A stretch of 64,000 nucleotides of DNA from CAILUF01 sp964505265 (GCA_964505265.1 CAZDGN010000006.1:1-64000), one strand, 5' to 3'; shown: positions 24,283 through 33,612, counted from the first letter of the stretch. Numbers and translations: made by a program. The notes: generated by a model not told the origin, from the letters alone.

Positions 24283-24573
24283 AGAATTCACAGTATTTAA
24301 TTTGTTTTTAATTTTAAATCTAATTAATTGACCCTCTGGTGTTAATTTATTAAATCTAAAATTTAGAAGAAAATTATCGATGTTGCCATATTTATTAATT
24401 GTTCTGATTGTTGAGGTGGCAACTTTAAGTTTTAAGTTAATTTTTAATATATCGCTGTAAAAGGACATAGATTTTAAGTTTGGCAAAAATCTTCTGCGAG
24501 TTTTTCTGTTTGAGTGGGAAACTTTGTTTCCAGTAGTTACAGATTTATTTAATAATTCACACTTTTTAGACAT
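24280..24573 (-). CDS. rpmB: 50S ribosomal protein L28
   Basis: 97 aa. The N-terminus CELLNKSVTTGNKVSHSNRK, then TRRRFLPNL, is the L28 signature; the C-terminal part (STIRTINKYGNIDNFLL) matches longer alphaproteobacterial L28. It lies between two identical virB2 genes, 12 bases after one and 27 before the other, in the same direction, so it is very probably cotranscribed with pilin genes. It is normally beside rpmG or alone; this setting is unusual. Confidence 0.95.
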   Translation of the reverse strand: MSKKCELLNKSVTTGNKVSHSNRKTRRRFLPNLKSMSFYSDILKINLKLKVATSTIRTINKYGNIDNFLLNFRFNKLTPEGQLIRFKIKNKLNTVNS

Positions 24574-24585
24574 TTTTTTAAATAT

Positions 24586-24942
24586 TTAGTTAATAGCACA
24601 TTGCATATCTGTATTTTGACCAGAAATAGCAGCAACAATCGAAGGGGCACCGAACATAGAGGCGATACCAGCAGCAACACCGATCATCAAACCCCAAGAA
24701 ACTTTACCTGAGAAGAAACCAATACCTACGGCAATAATTGCAAATGCAGCAAAGGTTTTACCTGCAGATCCGGTTACTATTCGTAAAGCATTACACATAA
24801 CTCTTGTTAATGAGTTTGAGCTGGTATTATATGAAGCATCAGATATATTTGCATGAGCTGGTTTAGATGCCACAATTGCAATTGTTGAAAAGGTTAAAAA
24901 AGAGAAAATCATTAGCTTAGTTAAAAATTTTGAAAATTTCAT
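24586..24942 (-). CDS. virB2: VirB2/TrbC-type T4SS pilin, promoter-proximal copy
   Basis: 118 aa, identical to the product of 23896-24252 (signal peptide, two hydrophobic helices, Cys near both ends of the mature chain). It is the first gene of the virB2-rpmB-virB2 unit, with a clear sigma-70-like promoter at 24978-25005. No other virB genes occur in the window; VirB2 genes dispersed from the main virB locus are known in Rickettsiales. Confidence 0.87.
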   Translation of the reverse strand: MKFSKFLTKLMIFSFLTFSTIAIVASKPAHANISDASYNTSSNSLTRVMCNALRIVTGSAGKTFAAFAIIAVGIGFFSGKVSWGLMIGVAAGIASMFGAPSIVAAISGQNTDMQCAIN

Positions 24943-24972
24943 AAGAAAAATATTATTTGATGTTTAAATTTA
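24587..24972. repeat. 386-bp direct duplication containing virB2, copy B
   Basis: Identical to 23897-24282. The left border falls just inside the virB2 stop context (TAGT shared, preceding base differs) and the right border is in the leader. The perfect match includes third-codon positions, so the duplication is recent or kept identical by gene conversion. Confidence 0.95.
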
Positions 24973-24977
24973 TTAAG

Positions 24978-25005
24978 ATTGTATTTTTTGAAAATAATAT
25001 ATCAA
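24978..25005 (-). promoter_or_regulatory. Sigma-70-like promoter of virB2-rpmB-virB2
   Basis: On the minus strand TTGATA (25005-25000), a 16-base spacer and TACAAT (24983-24978) lie about 35 bases upstream of the virB2 ATG at 24942, giving a leader of roughly 30 bases. It is one of the best -35/-10 matches in this AT-rich window. It lies in the 82-base space after the guaB stop. Confidence 0.6.
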
Positions 25006-25054
25006 GCATTTTTTTAAAATATTTTTTAGCTTATCATTTTGAGATTAACAGAAA

Positions 25055-26542
25055 TTAATTCTCAGTGGTATAATTTGGCGACTCGCTTGTTATGGTAATT
25101 GAGTGAGGGTGAGATTCTCTCAAACCAGAGTTAGTAATTCTTACAAAACTACAATTATTTCTCATATTTTGCAAACTTGCATTCCCAGTATATCCCATTG
25201 CCGATTTTAAACCACCAACTAGTTGATGAATTACATCAACAACCGAACCTTTATAAGGAACTCTTCCTTCCACGCCTTCTGGAACTAATTTCATTTTATC
25301 CATAACATCTTGTTGAAAATATCGATCAGCTGAACCTCTTGCCATTGCTCCTAGCGAGCCCATTCCGCGATAAATTTTATATGATCTTCCTTTAAATAAT
25401 ACAATTTCCCCAGGGGTTTCTTCGGTTCCAGCAAGCAATCCTCCAAGCATCACTGCACTTGCTCCACCGGCTATCGCCTTAGCTAAATCACCCGAAAATC
25501 TAATGCCACCGTCAGAAATAACCGGAAGATTCACCTTGTCGCAAAATTCCATTACGTCAAGCAGTGCTGATAATTGAGGAACACCAACTCCAGCGATAAC
25601 TCTAGTTGTACAAATTGAACCTGGACCAATCCCAACTTTAACTGCATCGGCACCAGCATCATATAGCATTTTCGCCCCCTCTTTGGTAGCAATATTTCCA
25701 GCAATAAAATTTTGTTTTGGGTATGATTTTTTTAAATCCTTTAGCATTTTTACAACTCCAGCTGAATGACCATGGGCAGTATCAATTACAATAATATCTG
25801 CGCCAGCCTCGATTAATCCATCACATCTTTTAATGCCATCTTTACCAACACCAGTTGCGGCGGCAACCAATAATCTTCCCTCCTCATCTTTGGAAGCAAG
25901 AGGATATTGTTTAGTTTTTTCGAGATCCTTACCCGTCATCAAGCCAATGCAGTTGCCTGAATTATCGACTATAATAATTCTTTCAATTTTATTTTTATGT
26001 AACAAATTTTTAGCTTCCGATCTTGAAATATTTGATTTAGCAGTGACTAAATTATCTTTGGTCATTAAATCTTTTATCAATTGTTTTTTATCGGTTGCAA
26101 ATCTGACATCACGATTAGTAAGGATTCCCACTAATTTATTGGTGCCATTTTTTACCACAGGAATTCCAGAAATACCATAATTATTCATTAAATTCAAGGC
26201 TTCGGCTAAGGTTTGATTTGGATTTATAGTAACAGGATTTAAAACAATTCCTGACTCAAATTTTTTTACCTTTCTTACCTCATCCGCTTGTTCTTTAATC
26301 GATAAATTTTTATGTATACAACCAATACCTCCGCTTTGAGCCATTGCTATTGCTAATCTGCTTTCGGTTACAGTATCCATTGCGGCAGAAATAATTGGAA
26401 TTTCGATTGAAATATTTTTAGTAATTTTCGTTTTAGTTTGAACATCACTAGGTAAAACCTCAGAGTATGAAGGCTTGAGCAAAACATCATCAAAAGTTAA
26501 TGATGGATTTTGTGATTCAATAATTTTGCGATTTGTTTTCAT
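25055..26542 (-). CDS. guaB: Inosine-5'-monophosphate dehydrogenase
   Basis: 495 aa. It oxidises IMP to XMP, the committed step to GMP. The catalytic barrel has ISAAMDTVTE near residue 51, the Cys loop GPGSICTTR with nucleophile C311, and the flap region YRGMGSLGAMARGSADRY. Two CBS domains (about 105-210) are inserted as usual. It is transcribed leftward, with fur diverging upstream. The presence of guaB means GMP can be made from IMP. Confidence 0.97.
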   Translation of the reverse strand: MKTNRKIIESQNPSLTFDDVLLKPSYSEVLPSDVQTKTKITKNISIEIPIISAAMDTVTESRLAIAMAQSGGIGCIHKNLSIKEQADEVRKVKKFESGIVLNPVTINPNQTLAEALNLMNNYGISGIPVVKNGTNKLVGILTNRDVRFATDKKQLIKDLMTKDNLVTAKSNISRSEAKNLLHKNKIERIIIVDNSGNCIGLMTGKDLEKTKQYPLASKDEEGRLLVAAATGVGKDGIKRCDGLIEAGADIIVIDTAHGHSAGVVKMLKDLKKSYPKQNFIAGNIATKEGAKMLYDAGADAVKVGIGPGSICTTRVIAGVGVPQLSALLDVMEFCDKVNLPVISDGGIRFSGDLAKAIAGGASAVMLGGLLAGTEETPGEIVLFKGRSYKIYRGMGSLGAMARGSADRYFQQDVMDKMKLVPEGVEGRVPYKGSVVDVIHQLVGGLKSAMGYTGNASLQNMRNNCSFVRITNSGLRESHPHSITITSESPNYTTEN

Positions 26543-26664
26543 GGGCTACCAGAATTAAATTTTATAATTATTCAAAATAAAGCTAGAATTTTTTTTTAAA
26601 CAATTTATTGTTTTAGTAGCAAGTTATTATCCCACATTTAAAAATAAATTACAACCTAATAATT

Positions 26665-27081
26665 ATGATTTCGCAAATTGAAAAACTCTGCAATGAAAAA
26701 AATATTAAACTTACAGAAAATCGAAAAATTATTGCCAAGGTTATTTCCAAAAGCACAGATCACCCCGATGTTGAGGAGTTATACAAAAGAGCTTCAAAAT
26801 TAAATAAAAACATCGGAATTGCAACGGTTTATCGAACAGTTAAAATGCTTGAAGAGGCCGGAATTATAACCAAGCATGACTTCTTTAATGAGGGTAGGGG
26901 ACGCTATGAAATTCTGGAGCAAGATGAGCATCACGATCACATCGTTGATATAACTTCCGATCAAGTAATTGAATTTTTTAATCAAGAAATTGAAATCCTT
27001 AAAGAAAAAATTGCACGAGAACATGGATATGAACTAGTTGGACATAAGCTAGAATTATATTGTCGACCTTTAAAAAAATAA
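26665..27081 (+). CDS. fur: Fur-family metalloregulator
   Basis: 138 aa. It has a winged-helix N-terminal domain (HPDVEELYKRASKLNKNIGI, ATVYRTVKMLEEAG) and the metal site segment EQDEHHDHIVD at about residues 88-98. The structural CxxC pair of gammaproteobacterial Fur is missing (DITSDQ in its place), as in many alphaproteobacterial Fur/Mur proteins. It probably represses iron or manganese uptake genes. It is followed by thrB after one base. Confidence 0.9.
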   Translation: MISQIEKLCNEKNIKLTENRKIIAKVISKSTDHPDVEELYKRASKLNKNIGIATVYRTVKMLEEAGIITKHDFFNEGRGRYEILEQDEHHDHIVDITSDQVIEFFNQEIEILKEKIAREHGYELVGHKLELYCRPLKK

Positions 27082-27082
27082 T

Positions 27083-28069
27083 ATGGCAGTTTATACAAAG
27101 ATTACTCAAACAGATTTGTCAAATCACTTAAAAACCAATTATGAAATAGGCGATTTGATTACTTTTGAAGAAATTGTTGATGGTGTCGACAATTCGAATT
27201 TCATAATTCACACCGAAAATCAAAAATATATTTTTACTATTTTTGAAAGCAGGATAAATAAAGATGACTTGCCTTTTTTTATTAATTTTAAAGAACATCT
27301 TTTTTTAAATGAAATAGCTTGCCCAAAGCCAATTCGAACAAAATCAGGTCAAGTAATACTCGATTTTTATGGCAAAAAATCTATTATTGTAAGTTTTTTA
27401 AATGGCAAAACTTTAAAGCCCAAAGATGATGGTTTTTATTACAATATTTCCGCAAATAAATGTGCATTAATTGGCAATAATCTTGCAAAAATCCATTTGG
27501 CATCAATTAAATTTTCGCAATCCAAAACCAATGATTTAAATATTTTTGGCATCGAAAAATTATTTTTAAAATTTCAAAATCATTTAGAATCATACGATCC
27601 TAGCTTGTTAAAAATTATTCCGAAACAAATTGAATTTGTTAAAAGCAGATGGAATTCATCTTTGCCTTCAGCGCCTTGTCATCTTGATTTATTTCCAGAT
27701 AATGTTTTTTTCAATGATAACGAAAGTTTCGCTGGAGTCATAGATTTTTACTTTTCCGCCAATGATTTGCTTGTATATGATTTTGCAATTGTGGCAAATG
27801 CTTGGTGCTTTGATAAAACCATTTTTAATACTGAAAAATTTGCAAATCTTTTAAATTCCTACCAGAAAATTAGACGCTTTAACATTGACGAGTTAAAATT
27901 TATGCAAACCGCATTTATAATGGCCTCATTGCGCTTTTTATGCACCAGACTTCACGATTATTTTTTTACCCCTAAAGACTCAATTGTTAAGGTAAAAAAC
28001 CCAAATGAATATAAAGAAAAACTCCTATTTTTTATTAATAACAAAATTTTAAATAATGATATTATATAA
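27083..28069 (+). CDS. thrB: Homoserine kinase, APH-fold ThrB
   Basis: 328 aa. It phosphorylates homoserine in threonine synthesis. The aminoglycoside-phosphotransferase-like fold of alphaproteobacterial ThrB is visible: VDNSNFIIHTENQKYIFTIF (nucleotide lobe), the catalytic loop CHLDLFPDNVFF and the metal-binding GVIDFYFS. It lies 1 base after fur and overlaps pgeF by 14 bases. A threonine pathway is notable for a small, host-associated genome. Confidence 0.9.
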   Translation: MAVYTKITQTDLSNHLKTNYEIGDLITFEEIVDGVDNSNFIIHTENQKYIFTIFESRINKDDLPFFINFKEHLFLNEIACPKPIRTKSGQVILDFYGKKSIIVSFLNGKTLKPKDDGFYYNISANKCALIGNNLAKIHLASIKFSQSKTNDLNIFGIEKLFLKFQNHLESYDPSLLKIIPKQIEFVKSRWNSSLPSAPCHLDLFPDNVFFNDNESFAGVIDFYFSANDLLVYDFAIVANAWCFDKTIFNTEKFANLLNSYQKIRRFNIDELKFMQTAFIMASLRFLCTRLHDYFFTPKDSIVKVKNPNEYKEKLLFFINNKILNNDII

Positions 28070-28748
28070 TTTTTTTGGCAGAGATGCCAGCCTTCCAAGA
28101 AATCTTAGCGACAATTCAATTTTATTTCAAAAATTACAAGAATTAAATTTCCAATTCAGCGAAATTTTTTTAGTTAATCAATTTCATAGCAATCAAGTTT
28201 ATGTTCTTGATTCTGCCGATAAAATTTATACAAGTAACGATATGCCAAAAGCAGATGGAATTGTTACGAATTTAAAAAACTTACCAATCGGAATTTTAAC
28301 CGCGGATTGTGGTCCAGTTTTATTTTTAGATGAAGATAAAAAAATTATCGGGGCTTGTCATGCTGGTTGGAGAGGAGCTAGGTCTGGTATTATTGCAAAC
28401 ACTATTTTAGAAATGCAAAAACTTGGTGCAACCAATATCAAAGCAATAATAGGACCAACCATTCAACAATATTCTTATCAAATTTCTAAAGATTTTTATG
28501 ACGATTTCTTAAGCGAATCATCGCAAAATATTAAATTTTTTAAAATAGGGAAGGAGGCAGATAAATGGCAGTTTGACCTACCTTCTTACATCTCTGAGAA
28601 AATTGTAAAGGCTGGAGTTTATGATATTGAAAATTTAGAAATCGATACTTATACCAATCAAAGCAAATATTTTAGTTATCGTAAATATTGCCACGAATCA
28701 AAAGCTCTTGACGGCAGTAATATCGCCATTATTTCAATTAACAGTTAG
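28056..28748 (+). CDS. pgeF: PgeF/YfiH family purine nucleoside phosphorylase (multicopper-oxidase-like)
   Basis: 230 aa. Family hallmarks are ILTADCGPVLF and GACHAGWRGARSG, with His/Cys metal-type residues, plus NQFHSNQVYVLD near the N-terminus. Members act on adenosine and inosine or edit peptidoglycan precursors in other bacteria; which applies here is unknown. The start overlaps thrB by 14 bases and the end overlaps the convergent aminotransferase gene by 11. Confidence 0.88.
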   Translation: MILYNFFGRDASLPRNLSDNSILFQKLQELNFQFSEIFLVNQFHSNQVYVLDSADKIYTSNDMPKADGIVTNLKNLPIGILTADCGPVLFLDEDKKIIGACHAGWRGARSGIIANTILEMQKLGATNIKAIIGPTIQQYSYQISKDFYDDFLSESSQNIKFFKIGKEADKWQFDLPSYISEKIVKAGVYDIENLEIDTYTNQSKYFSYRKYCHESKALDGSNIAIISINS

Positions 28749-29598
28749 AAATAAATTCATTATATTTTTTGGTTAGCAATTTGGCGATTCTAAAATTATC
28801 GCCACCTTCGATATAATTTATTAAAATATTATTAATCGACTTTACTGGACGAATCAACAAGCTAGAGCTGGTCAAAAACACTTCTTTTGCATTTAAAACT
28901 TCATCAACATCGAAATTTTTTTCAATTACACTTAAATTATTTTCTTTTGCAATCATAATTAAACGATTTCTAGTGATGCCAGCCAATATGTTATTGTTGG
29001 CAGGGTGTGTGATTAAATTATCATTATTATCAACCATAAAAACATTAGCATAAGTGGCTTCGGTTACAACATTATTGCGTACAAAAATTGCATCATCAAA
29101 TCCCGAGTCCTTAGCTTTTTGATTTACCAAGGTAGAGGCTAATAAATTTACAGTTTTGATATCGCATCGATGCCAGCGAATATCATCATGGGTCATAATT
29201 CTAAAACCATTTTTAAATTCATCTTTACTAACCATTTTTCTTGGCAAAACAGTAGCACAAATAGTTGGTTCAAGATTTTTTGGGCAATATGGAACTCTAT
29301 TATTTACCCCACGAGTTATTTGAAGATAACAAGTTGCCTTATCTTGAAAATTATTTTTTTTGAATAATTCCAATTGAATTTCTAGAATTTGCTCGATAGT
29401 AAATGAATGATTTATGTTTAGCTCACTAAGGCTTCTCATCAATCTTTTGGCATGAAACTCGCCATCAATCAACTTATTATTTTCAAATAAAGTTACTTCA
29501 TAAGCACCATCAGCGAATTGGAAGCCCCGATCCTCAATGTGAACAAAACATTTCTCATGTGGTAAAAATTTTTCATTTAAATAGGAAATTCTAGTCAT
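28738..29598 (-). CDS. dat: D-amino-acid aminotransferase-like class IV PLP enzyme
   Basis: 286 aa. The N-terminal HIEDRGFQFADGAYEVTLFE closely follows the D-amino-acid transaminase pattern. The PLP Lys lies in CDIKTVNLLASTLVNQKAKD. EATYANVFMV and the cofactor-phosphate region AGITRNRLIMI complete the fold. It could supply D-Ala or D-Glu for peptidoglycan, consistent with ftsI, mrdA and mreD in the window. Branched-chain transaminase is a weaker alternative. It is two bases downstream of eno in the same direction. Confidence 0.85.
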   Translation of the reverse strand: MTRISYLNEKFLPHEKCFVHIEDRGFQFADGAYEVTLFENNKLIDGEFHAKRLMRSLSELNINHSFTIEQILEIQLELFKKNNFQDKATCYLQITRGVNNRVPYCPKNLEPTICATVLPRKMVSKDEFKNGFRIMTHDDIRWHRCDIKTVNLLASTLVNQKAKDSGFDDAIFVRNNVVTEATYANVFMVDNNDNLITHPANNNILAGITRNRLIMIAKENNLSVIEKNFDVDEVLNAKEVFLTSSSLLIRPVKSINNILINYIEGGDNFRIAKLLTKKYNEFISNC

Positions 29599-29599
29599 A

Positions 29600-30877
29600 T
29601 TATTTTTTTAAAATTGTGGTTCCAGCATATTTGGCTCTGGTTCCAAGATAGTTAGAAATTCTAAGTAATTCATTGTATTTTGCAGTTCTATCGGAACGAC
29701 ATAGTGACCCCGTTTTGATTTGACCAGCATTGGTGGCAACTGCAATGTGAGCAATTGTTGAGTCCTCAGTTTCGCCAGAGCGATGCGAAATAATATTTTT
29801 ATAACCCGATAAATTTGCAATATCAATTGCTTCTAAAGTTTCGCTTAAAGTGCCGATTTGGTTGACCTTAATCAAAATTGCGTTTGCCATCTTTTCTGCA
29901 ATTCCCTTTTTTAAAATTTCTGGATTAGTAACAAATAAATCATCGCCAACCAACTGAATTTTGTCACCTAATTTTTGAGTAATGAGCTTCCAACCCTCAT
30001 AATCATCTTCGGCGCAAGGATCTTCAATGGAAAATATCGGATAAGAATTCACCAAATCTTCATAAAAATCGACAATTTGTTTTGAATTAAAATTCTTTTC
30101 TTCACCAACCATTTTATAAATGCCATTTTCATAAAATTCTGAAGAAGCACAATCAAGCGCCAAATAGATATCCTTGCCAATTTTGTAACCCGATTTAACA
30201 ATCGCTTCAGAAATAAAATCTAGAGCTTGTTTGCTTGAATTAAGATTTGGAGCAAATCCACCTTCATCGCCAACATTGGTGTTAAAATTTTGTTTTTTCA
30301 AAATTGATTTTAAGTTATGAAAAACTTCGCAACCAGCTTGAATAGCCTCTTCAATTGAGTTAAGTCCAATTGGCGCAATCATAAATTCTTGAATATCAAT
30401 TTTATTATCGGCATGCTTTCCACCATTGATAATATTCATCATTGGCACCGGCAAAACATTGCCATTTTTATTGCCCAAATGCTCAAAAAAAGGGATTTGT
30501 TTTGAATTAGCAACGGCCTTAGAGCAAGCTATAGATACAGCTAAAATCGAGTTTGCTCCGAGTTTAGATTTGTTTTTTGAACCGTCTAAATCAATTAAAA
30601 TTTGATCAATTAATTTTTGATTCGAAGCATCTTTGCCAATCAAATTTGCATTGATAATATTATTAACATTGTCGATGGCTTTTAGCACTGATTTGCCTAG
30701 ATATTTCGAGCTATCTCCATCGCGAAGTTCATGAGCTTCAAGCCTTCCAGTTGAAGCACCAGAAGGAACGGCACAATTTCCAACAACACCATTTTCTAGC
30801 TCTATTTTGGCTTCAACAGTTGGAAATCCTCGTGAATCCAAAATTTGTAAAGCACTAATTTTTCTAATTTTAAACAT
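29600..30877 (-). CDS. eno: Enolase
   Basis: 425 aa from the ATG at 30877 (MFKIRKISALQILDSRG). The frame opens five codons earlier at 30892, but those residues do not fit the family. It interconverts 2-phosphoglycerate and phosphoenolpyruvate. Signature segments are GASTGRLEAHELRDGD, NTNVGDEGGFAPNL, FSIEDPCAEDDYEGW, the catalytic-Lys region ILIKVNQIGTLSET and ISHRSGETEDSTIAH. Lower glycolysis or gluconeogenesis is therefore retained. Confidence 0.97.
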   Translation of the reverse strand: MFKIRKISALQILDSRGFPTVEAKIELENGVVGNCAVPSGASTGRLEAHELRDGDSSKYLGKSVLKAIDNVNNIINANLIGKDASNQKLIDQILIDLDGSKNKSKLGANSILAVSIACSKAVANSKQIPFFEHLGNKNGNVLPVPMMNIINGGKHADNKIDIQEFMIAPIGLNSIEEAIQAGCEVFHNLKSILKKQNFNTNVGDEGGFAPNLNSSKQALDFISEAIVKSGYKIGKDIYLALDCASSEFYENGIYKMVGEEKNFNSKQIVDFYEDLVNSYPIFSIEDPCAEDDYEGWKLITQKLGDKIQLVGDDLFVTNPEILKKGIAEKMANAILIKVNQIGTLSETLEAIDIANLSGYKNIISHRSGETEDSTIAHIAVATNAGQIKTGSLCRSDRTAKYNELLRISNYLGTRAKYAGTTILKK

Positions 30878-30953
30878 TTGAATAAATTGCAATTAATTTT
30901 GATAATGACTAATATTTAAAAAAAAATTTTAGTTATTGTCAATTTACAAATTT

Positions 30954-31115
30954 ATGTTTTTACTAAGGGTATTGTTTTTTATTATAATTTTACTTTTGGC
31001 CTATCCTTTCATTTCGGATATAACCAACAAAGCACTTAACAAAACTGGGATCTCAAGACAAATCAACAATGTCTCCAACAAAGCCAAGAAGAAAATCAAA
31101 GACTTAAAAGATTAA
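30954..31115 (+). CDS. Small single-pass membrane protein, hypothetical
   Basis: A 53-aa frame. Residues about 2-22 are strongly hydrophobic (FLLRVLFFIIILLLAYPFIS), followed by a Lys-rich tail (VSNKAKKKIKDLKD). It diverges from eno and its stop overlaps the end of the convergent exported-protein gene by four bases. No family is recognised; the composition resembles small inner-membrane anchors. Confidence 0.45.
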   Translation: MFLLRVLFFIIILLLAYPFISDITNKALNKTGISRQINNVSNKAKKKIKDLKD

Positions 31116-31693
31116 TTCTGAGAAATTGTTTTTTCATCAGCCTCAATTTTACTTAAATCTTCAGCAACTTTAAAAATTGAAAAATTCTTTTTGAAAATCG
31201 CTTTCATTTGGCTTGCTCTTTCTGTTTCATTTTTATTATAAGTTTTTCGAAACTTTATAATTTCAATCTTAATTAACTTCTGTTTGTTTGTGGGTAATTT
31301 AGAATATTCCAGAAAAACTTTATTGGATATTTCGTTATATGGAGTTGAGTTTGCATTTTGCTGAGTATGGCTCGGAAATATTCTATTGACAATGGAAAGT
31401 ATATTAGAGATTTTAGCGATTCTATTTACTTCATGGTTTAAGCTATTAACGGCTTCCATTGATCTTTTAAAGAATTCCCTATTTATTTGATCAAATTTAG
31501 TTTTTTGCTCAGGAGTTAAGTTTTTAAAAATCTTTTCATATTCAATTTGCTCTGGGGTCTTTTCTGAATTAATATTCGGCAATTTAGGAGCAACGGGTTT
31601 TTTTGTATCGCCCTTGGCAATATTTTGGGCAAATGCATTAAAAATTCCAAAATTTATAAATAAAAATCCACAAATTAATATTCTTAATCTCAT
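31112..31693 (-). CDS. Exported LTxxQ-like protein
   Basis: 193 aa. A signal peptide (about 1-22, GFLFINFGIFNAFAQ) is followed by a helical, Lys/Glu-rich body. It holds LTPEQKTKFDQINREFF, reminiscent of the LTxxQ motifs of Spy/CpxP periplasmic chaperone-like proteins, and an LPTNKQKLIKIEIIKFRKTY second copy. Two related genes lie at 33706 and 34339. The Spy/CpxP link is an inference from motif and size. Confidence 0.55.
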   Translation of the reverse strand: MRLRILICGFLFINFGIFNAFAQNIAKGDTKKPVAPKLPNINSEKTPEQIEYEKIFKNLTPEQKTKFDQINREFFKRSMEAVNSLNHEVNRIAKISNILSIVNRIFPSHTQQNANSTPYNEISNKVFLEYSKLPTNKQKLIKIEIIKFRKTYNKNETERASQMKAIFKKNFSIFKVAEDLSKIEADEKTISQN

Positions 31694-31866
31694 AATAATT
31701 TTTTAAAGTTGATCTTTGGTTAACTATTTTAATATTATTAAATTAGATTGTAATTTTAAGACTTTTTAACATTTAAAAAATAAAATATAAAAATTTATTC
31801 AAATTCGGAATTAAAAATCTCTAAAATTTTAATTAATAATCCTGAAAATTTTTTTAAAAATTTAGT

Positions 31867-32979
31867 CTAAAACTCGCAAATATTATTAAAATGCTTTTCA
31901 AAATATTCAAAATTTTTTTCCTCAATATTTTTTCTAATAGCCATCATTAAATCTTGATAATATTGAATATTATGCAATGAAAGCAGCATAGAGCCAAGAA
32001 TTTCATTGGATTGAACTAAGTGACGCAAATAAGCTTTGGAATGATTTTTGCAAGTATAACACCCACATTTATCATCAAGCGGAGAGTCGTCAAAACGATA
32101 TTTTTCATTTCTTATATTTACCACACCCTTACGTGTAAAAGCTTGACCTGTTCTTCCTGATCTAGTTGGAATGACACAATCAAACATATCAATTCCTCTG
32201 GCAACAGCTCCAACAATATCGCTCGGCTTTCCAACTCCCATCAAATATCTTGGTTGATTTGTTGGTAATAAATCTGGAGCATAATCCAAAACTTCAAACA
32301 TTTGTTCTTGACCTTCACCAACCGCCAAACCACCAAGAGCATATCCATCAAAGCCGATTTCAATTAAATTTTCCGCAGAAATTTTTCTTAACTCTTTAAA
32401 AGTTGAGCCTTGAACAATCCCAAAAATTCCATATCCATCTCTTTTTATAAAAGCATTTTTGGAGCGCTTGGCCCATAATATGGAACGCTCCATAGCTTGC
32501 TTAGCATTGTCGTAAGTGGTCGGATATTCTATGCATTGGTCAAAAATCATAGTAATATCGCTACCAAGTTGATGCTGAATTTCAATTGATTTTTCTGGAG
32601 TTAAAAAATATTTTGCACCATCAATATGAGAGGAGAATTCTACACCATCATCGGAAATTTTTGCAATTTTTCCAAGCGACATCACTTGAAAACCACCTGA
32701 ATCAGTAAGTATTGGCTTATTCCAGCCAATAAATTTATGCAACCCCCCCATTTTTTCAATTAAATCAGCCGAAGGTCTAAGCATTAAATGATAAACATTT
32801 CCCAAAATAATTTCAGAATTTGTAGCAAGAACATCGTCGAATTTTACCGCCTTAATCGTTCCTGCAGTTCCAACTGGCATAAAAGCAGGAGTTTGAATTG
32901 AGCCGTGATAACAATTTATCTGTCCTCTTCTTGCTTTATTATCTTGAGACTTTAAATTAAATGTAAATTGATTTGTCAT
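31867..32979 (-). CDS. tgt: Queuine tRNA-ribosyltransferase
   Basis: 370 aa. It exchanges guanine-34 of GUN-anticodon tRNAs for preQ1. The catalytic Asp lies in LTDSGGFQVMSL (about 91-102), the second Asp in MFDCVIPTRSGR, and the zinc site is CGCYTCKNHSKAYLRHL. It is transcribed away from the CcmG-like gene, with only 16 bases between the two starts. Confidence 0.96.
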   Translation of the reverse strand: MTNQFTFNLKSQDNKARRGQINCYHGSIQTPAFMPVGTAGTIKAVKFDDVLATNSEIILGNVYHLMLRPSADLIEKMGGLHKFIGWNKPILTDSGGFQVMSLGKIAKISDDGVEFSSHIDGAKYFLTPEKSIEIQHQLGSDITMIFDQCIEYPTTYDNAKQAMERSILWAKRSKNAFIKRDGYGIFGIVQGSTFKELRKISAENLIEIGFDGYALGGLAVGEGQEQMFEVLDYAPDLLPTNQPRYLMGVGKPSDIVGAVARGIDMFDCVIPTRSGRTGQAFTRKGVVNIRNEKYRFDDSPLDDKCGCYTCKNHSKAYLRHLVQSNEILGSMLLSLHNIQYYQDLMMAIRKNIEEKNFEYFEKHFNNICEF

Positions 32980-32995
32980 TTTAAAAAATTATTTT

Positions 32996-33589
32996 ATGAA
33001 AAAATTTATACCTCTTGGCATTTTATTGCTTTTTATTTATATAATTTCTTTTGCGATTTACAATCTTAACCAAAAACAAAATATTGAAGGTCAAGAAATG
33101 CTTGAACAAGAAACCTCGGGTGATAATGATAGCTCCAAATCAGAGCTCGAAGATGACATTAATTTTATAAGTGTAAAATTAGATTTGCCAGAATTTTCAC
33201 TACCAGAATTATACGATAAAACAAAAGATTTTAGCAAAAAAGATTTAAAAGGCAAATATACCATCGTAAATTTTTTCGCATCTTGGTGTTCAACTTGCCA
33301 TGCTGAGCATGATATTTTATTAAGAATTCAAAGCGAAGCTGTTGCCGATTTATATGGAATTTCGTGGCGCGATATCGATGAAAACACTATAAAATATTTA
33401 CAACAAAGTGGCAATCCATTTTCTAAAATCGGTGTCGATAGCAAAGGAATTTTTAGCAAAATAGCCAATATTGAAGCAGTTCCAGAAACATGGTTGGTAA
33501 ATCCAAAAGGCGAGGTGGTTTTACGATTAAAAGGAAATTTACAGGAATTTTCAGTCGATGAAATTAAGCGCTATATCAGGCTTCATTGA
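32996..33589 (+). CDS. CcmG/DsbE-like thioredoxin-fold protein
   Basis: 197 aa. An N-terminal membrane anchor (about 4-22, FIPLGILLLFIYIISFAIY) is followed by an acidic linker. A periplasmic thioredoxin domain then has the CxxC site FFASWCSTCHAEH (C98, C101) and the cis-Pro region VEAVPETWLV-like (here IEAVPETWLVNPKGE). It resembles CcmG, which reduces apocytochrome c. No other ccm genes are in the window, so a general thiol reductase role is equally possible. Confidence 0.85.
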   Translation: MKKFIPLGILLLFIYIISFAIYNLNQKQNIEGQEMLEQETSGDNDSSKSELEDDINFISVKLDLPEFSLPELYDKTKDFSKKDLKGKYTIVNFFASWCSTCHAEHDILLRIQSEAVADLYGISWRDIDENTIKYLQQSGNPFSKIGVDSKGIFSKIANIEAVPETWLVNPKGEVVLRLKGNLQEFSVDEIKRYIRLH

Positions 33590-33612
33590 TTTTAATTTAA
33601 GATAAATTTTAT

